NCBI GenBank assembly: GCA_025980355.1
Contig: JAICXR010000024.1
Span: 1 to 16,108, forward strand
Reading direction: 5' to 3'
Source: Chloroflexota bacterium
GTDB lineage: Bacteria > Chloroflexota > UBA4733
Length of the DNA: 16,108 nt
Positions 13,677-16,108 of the stretch are shown here, in pieces (the first letter of the stretch is position 1; each line of letters begins with the position of its first letter). The notes under the pieces were generated by a model, which saw only the letters and a list, made by a program, of their open reading frames with translations, was not told the origin of the DNA and ran no database searches. The position numbers and the translations under genes were made by a program.

Positions 13677-16108
13677 CTCCCCTGGCCATCCCCGACCTTT
13701 CCCTCGTCGTGCTCATCGGGCCGTCCGGCGCCGGCAAGTCCAGTTTCGCGCGAGAGCGTTTCCGGGCTACCGAGGTCATCTCCTCCGATGTCTGCCGGGG
13801 TCTGGTGGCGGACGACGAGAGCGACCTTTCGGCGACCACCGATGCCTTTGAGGTGCTGCATTTCCTGGCCGCTCGGCGCCTGGCACGGGGCAAGCTCACC
13901 GTGATCGACGCGACGAACGTGCAGCCGGAAGCGCGCCAGCCGCTGGTCGCCCTGGCTCGAAGTTTCCACTGCCTGCCGGTCGCCATCGTCTTCGATCTGC
14001 CGGAGCGCCTCTGCCTGGAGCGCAACCGGCAGCGGCCGGAGCGCGACTTCGGTCCGCACGTGGTCCGCCGCCAGCACGAGCAGATGCGCCGCTCGCTCCG
14101 CCACCTGCAACGCGAAGGCTTCCGCCACGTCTTCGTGTTGCGCTCGGTGGAGGAGGTGGACGCCGCCAGTATCGAACGCCAGCCGTTGTACAACGACCGC
14201 CGTGCGGAGCACGGACCGTTCGACATCATCGGCGACGTGCATGGCTGCTGCGACGAGTTGACGGCGCTGCTGGCGACGCTGGGCTACGAGCCGGCGGAGC
14301 TGGCTGGCGAAGGGGCGCTGCGCGGCCCGGTCTTCCGCCACCCGCAAGGCCGTCGCGCCGTTTTCCTGGGCGATCTTGTCGATCGCGGCCCCCGGGTGCT
14401 CGCCACCCTCGCCCTGGTACGCAACATGGTCACCGCCGGCAGCGCCTTCTGCGTGCCCGGCAACCACGACAGCAAGCTATTGCGCAAGCTGCGCGGCCGC
14501 GACGTGCAGGTCACCCACGGCCTGCAACAGAGTCTGGCCGAGTTGGACGCGCTGCCCCTGGAGCAGCGCGAACCCGCCATCCGGGCGGTCACGGAGTTCT
14601 TGGACGGCTTGATCAGCCACTACGTGCTCGATTCCGGCAAACTGGTCGTCGCCCACGCTGGGATGAAGGAGACGATGCAGGGACGCGGCTCCCGGGAGGT
14701 GCGTGAGTTTGCCCTCTACGGCGAGACGACCGGCGAAACCGACGAGTTCGGCCTGCCCGTGCGCTATAACTGGGCTGCCGACTATCGCGGCAAGGCGCTG
14801 GTAATTTACGGCCACACGCCGGTGCCGGAACCGGAGTGGTTGAATGGCACGATCAACATCGACACCGGTTGCGTCTTCGGTGGCCGGCTGACCGCCCTGC
14901 GCTACCCGGAACGGGAGCTGGTGTCCGTCCCGGCGGAGCGCGTCTATGCCGAGCCGGTGCGCCCCTTCCTCCCCGACGTCGCGCCTCCCGCTACGCTCAG
15001 CGCCCAGCAGCAGCACGACGACCTGCTCGACCTGGAGGACGTCACCGGCAAGCGGCTGGTGAGTACGACGCTTCTCGGCAACGTCACCATCCCGGAGCCG
15101 CAGGCGATGGCGGCGCTGGAGGTGATGAGCCGATTTGCCGCCGATCCGCATTGGCTGATCTACCTGCCGCCGACGATGTCGCCGCCGGAGACCAGCGGCG
15201 TGCCGGGGCTGCTGGAACATCCGGCGGAGGCCTTTGCCTACTACCGGAGCCAGGGCGTCACCCAGGTCATCTGCGAAGAGAAGCACATGGGGTCGCGCAC
15301 CGTGGTGATCGTCTGCCAGGACGAAGCGGTGAGCCAACGTCGTTTCGGCCTGGCCGGCGGGGGCAGCGGCATCTGCTACACCCGTACCGGTCGCCGCTTC
15401 TTCGACAATGCCGGCCTGGAAGCGGCGCTGCTGGCCAAGATCCGGGCGGCGCTGACCCAAGCCGGACTCTGGGCGGAGCTGGCGACGGACTGGGTCTGCC
15501 TGGACTGCGAGTTGCTGCCCTGGTCGGCCAAGGCGCAGGACCTCCTTCGCCGGCAATATGCTCCCGTTGGCACGGCGGCCCGTGTGATGCTGGGACAGGC
15601 CGGTGAACTGCTGGCCGAGGCGGAACAGCGCGGCGCTGCCCTGACACCGCTGCTATCGCACTATCGGGACCGCGCCGCCATGGCGGGGCGCTATCGCGAC
15701 GCCTACCGTCGCTACTGCTGGCCGGTCGAATCGCTGGCCGACCTGAAGCTTGCCCCGTTCCACCTCCTGGCGAGCGAGGGAGCGGTTCACACCGAAAGGG
15801 ACCACCGCTGGCATCTGCAGATGCTGGAACGGCTGTGTCGGGCGGATGCCGGCACCTTTTTGCCCACGGCTTTCCAGGAGGTCGACGTCACCGACACGGC
15901 GAGCCAGGAGGCCGGCATCCGCTGGTGGGAGGCGCTCACCGGGTCCGGCGGCGAGGGGATGGTGGTGAAGCCGCTCCCGTTCGTCGCTCGCGCCAAGCAC
16001 CGCCTGATCCAGTCGGCGGTGAAGTGCCGGGGAGTGGAGTACCTGCGCCTGATCTACGGCCCGGAATATAACGCGCCGGAGCATCTGGAGCGTCTGCGGT
16101 CGCGCGGC
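13673..16108 (+). CDS. pnkp: Pnkp: polynucleotide kinase-phosphatase-ligase (partial, runs off the window)
   Basis: Pnkp heals and seals broken RNA with three domains, all visible in 812 uninterrupted codons. The 5'-OH kinase has P-loop GPSGAGKS at 16-23 and SSDVCR near 37-42. The 2',3'-phosphatase is a calcineurin-type metallo-domain: FDIIGDVHG with D188 and H190, FLGDLVDRGP with D234, PGNHD with N264 and H265, then VVAHAGM and IYGHTPV. The ligase (adenylyltransferase) has motif I K537-H-M-G-S-R and motif IV EGMVVKP with K766. The family is usually about 850-870 residues, so roughly 40-60 C-terminal codons lie beyond the window. ATG 13673 overlaps the hen1 stop (ATGA). In known systems Pnkp and Hen1 form a complex, and the ligase needs Hen1. 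No stop, frameshift or missing catalytic residue was seen. Cytoplasmic; expected targets are ribotoxin-cleaved tRNAs. Confidence 0.96.
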   Translation, partial: MTPLAIPDLSLVVLIGPSGAGKSSFARERFRATEVISSDVCRGLVADDESDLSATTDAFEVLHFLAARRLARGKLTVIDATNVQPEARQPLVALARSFHCLPVAIVFDLPERLCLERNRQRPERDFGPHVVRRQHEQMRRSLRHLQREGFRHVFVLRSVEEVDAASIERQPLYNDRRAEHGPFDIIGDVHGCCDELTALLATLGYEPAELAGEGALRGPVFRHPQGRRAVFLGDLVDRGPRVLATLALVRNMVTAGSAFCVPGNHDSKLLRKLRGRDVQVTHGLQQSLAELDALPLEQREPAIRAVTEFLDGLISHYVLDSGKLVVAHAGMKETMQGRGSREVREFALYGETTGETDEFGLPVRYNWAADYRGKALVIYGHTPVPEPEWLNGTINIDTGCVFGGRLTALRYPERELVSVPAERVYAEPVRPFLPDVAPPATLSAQQQHDDLLDLEDVTGKRLVSTTLLGNVTIPEPQAMAALEVMSRFAADPHWLIYLPPTMSPPETSGVPGLLEHPAEAFAYYRSQGVTQVICEEKHMGSRTVVIVCQDEAVSQRRFGLAGGGSGICYTRTGRRFFDNAGLEAALLAKIRAALTQAGLWAELATDWVCLDCELLPWSAKAQDLLRRQYAPVGTAARVMLGQAGELLAEAEQRGAALTPLLSHYRDRAAMAGRYRDAYRRYCWPVESLADLKLAPFHLLASEGAVHTERDHRWHLQMLERLCRADAGTFLPTAFQEVDVTDTASQEAGIRWWEALTGSGGEGMVVKPLPFVARAKHRLIQSAVKCRGVEYLRLIYGPEYNAPEHLERLRSRG

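Noticed and set aside
12621..15606. Long open frames overlapping hen1 and pnkp (minus 12621-13523, 13586-14467, 14477-15556; plus 14836-15606)
   Set aside because: Hen1 and Pnkp are uninterrupted and carry complete catalytic motifs in the main frame; these frames lack starts with ribosome-binding sites and recognisable domains.

Overview
This 16.1 kb window is GC-rich bacterial chromosome, coding on both strands, with tight gene packing and GTG/TTG starts alongside ATG. Several traits suggest a high-GC Chloroflexota (Thermomicrobia-like) bacterium: two Uma2-family genes, a GT39-type membrane glycosyltransferase with a C-terminal beta-sandwich, TAnnnT-type -10 boxes and a Hen1-Pnkp RNA-repair operon. 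This assignment is an inference; no rRNA or other marker gene is present. No tRNA, rRNA, CRISPR array or insertion sequence was seen.

Layout. (1) 82-1236, minus: a secreted right-handed beta-helix protein, with a good sigma-70 promoter at 1420-1447 and, upstream of it, four copies of an 8-base word. (2) 1675-4830, plus: galactokinase, directly abutted by a multi-membrane-span GT39-like glycosyltransferase. (3) 4924-5253, plus: a Uma2 gene cut off before its catalytic E...K half, followed at 5422-5826 by a GlcG/HbpS-type heme-binding protein with its own promoter. (4) 6908-5867, minus: a stand-alone FtsH-type (M41) metalloprotease domain overlapping an ECF sigma factor by 23 bases. (5) 7076-11158, plus: a consensus promoter, a 19-codon ORF with a perfect Shine-Dalgarno, a hairpin, then two tandem ABC exporter half-transporters joined by an ATGA overlap inside a triple 8-bp repeat. 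(6) 12058-11237, minus: an intact Uma2 protein with a heptad-repeat coiled-coil tail. (7) 12270-16108, plus: Hen1 RNA 2'-O-methyltransferase overlapping Pnkp, the three-domain RNA end-healing and ligation enzyme; Pnkp runs off the window.

How the genes work together. Hen1 and Pnkp form the known bacterial RNA-repair complex, which heals, 2'-O-methylates and reseals RNAs cut by ribotoxins. The two ABC half-transporters very probably form a heterodimeric exporter; the tiny ORF ahead of them could be a regulatory leader peptide or an exported peptide. The M41 domain and the ECF sigma factor look translationally coupled, with no recognisable anti-sigma gene beside them. The most unusual points are the 19-codon ORF with its hairpin, the 8-bp repeat whose contraction would fuse the two exporter genes in frame, and the protease-sigma pair.
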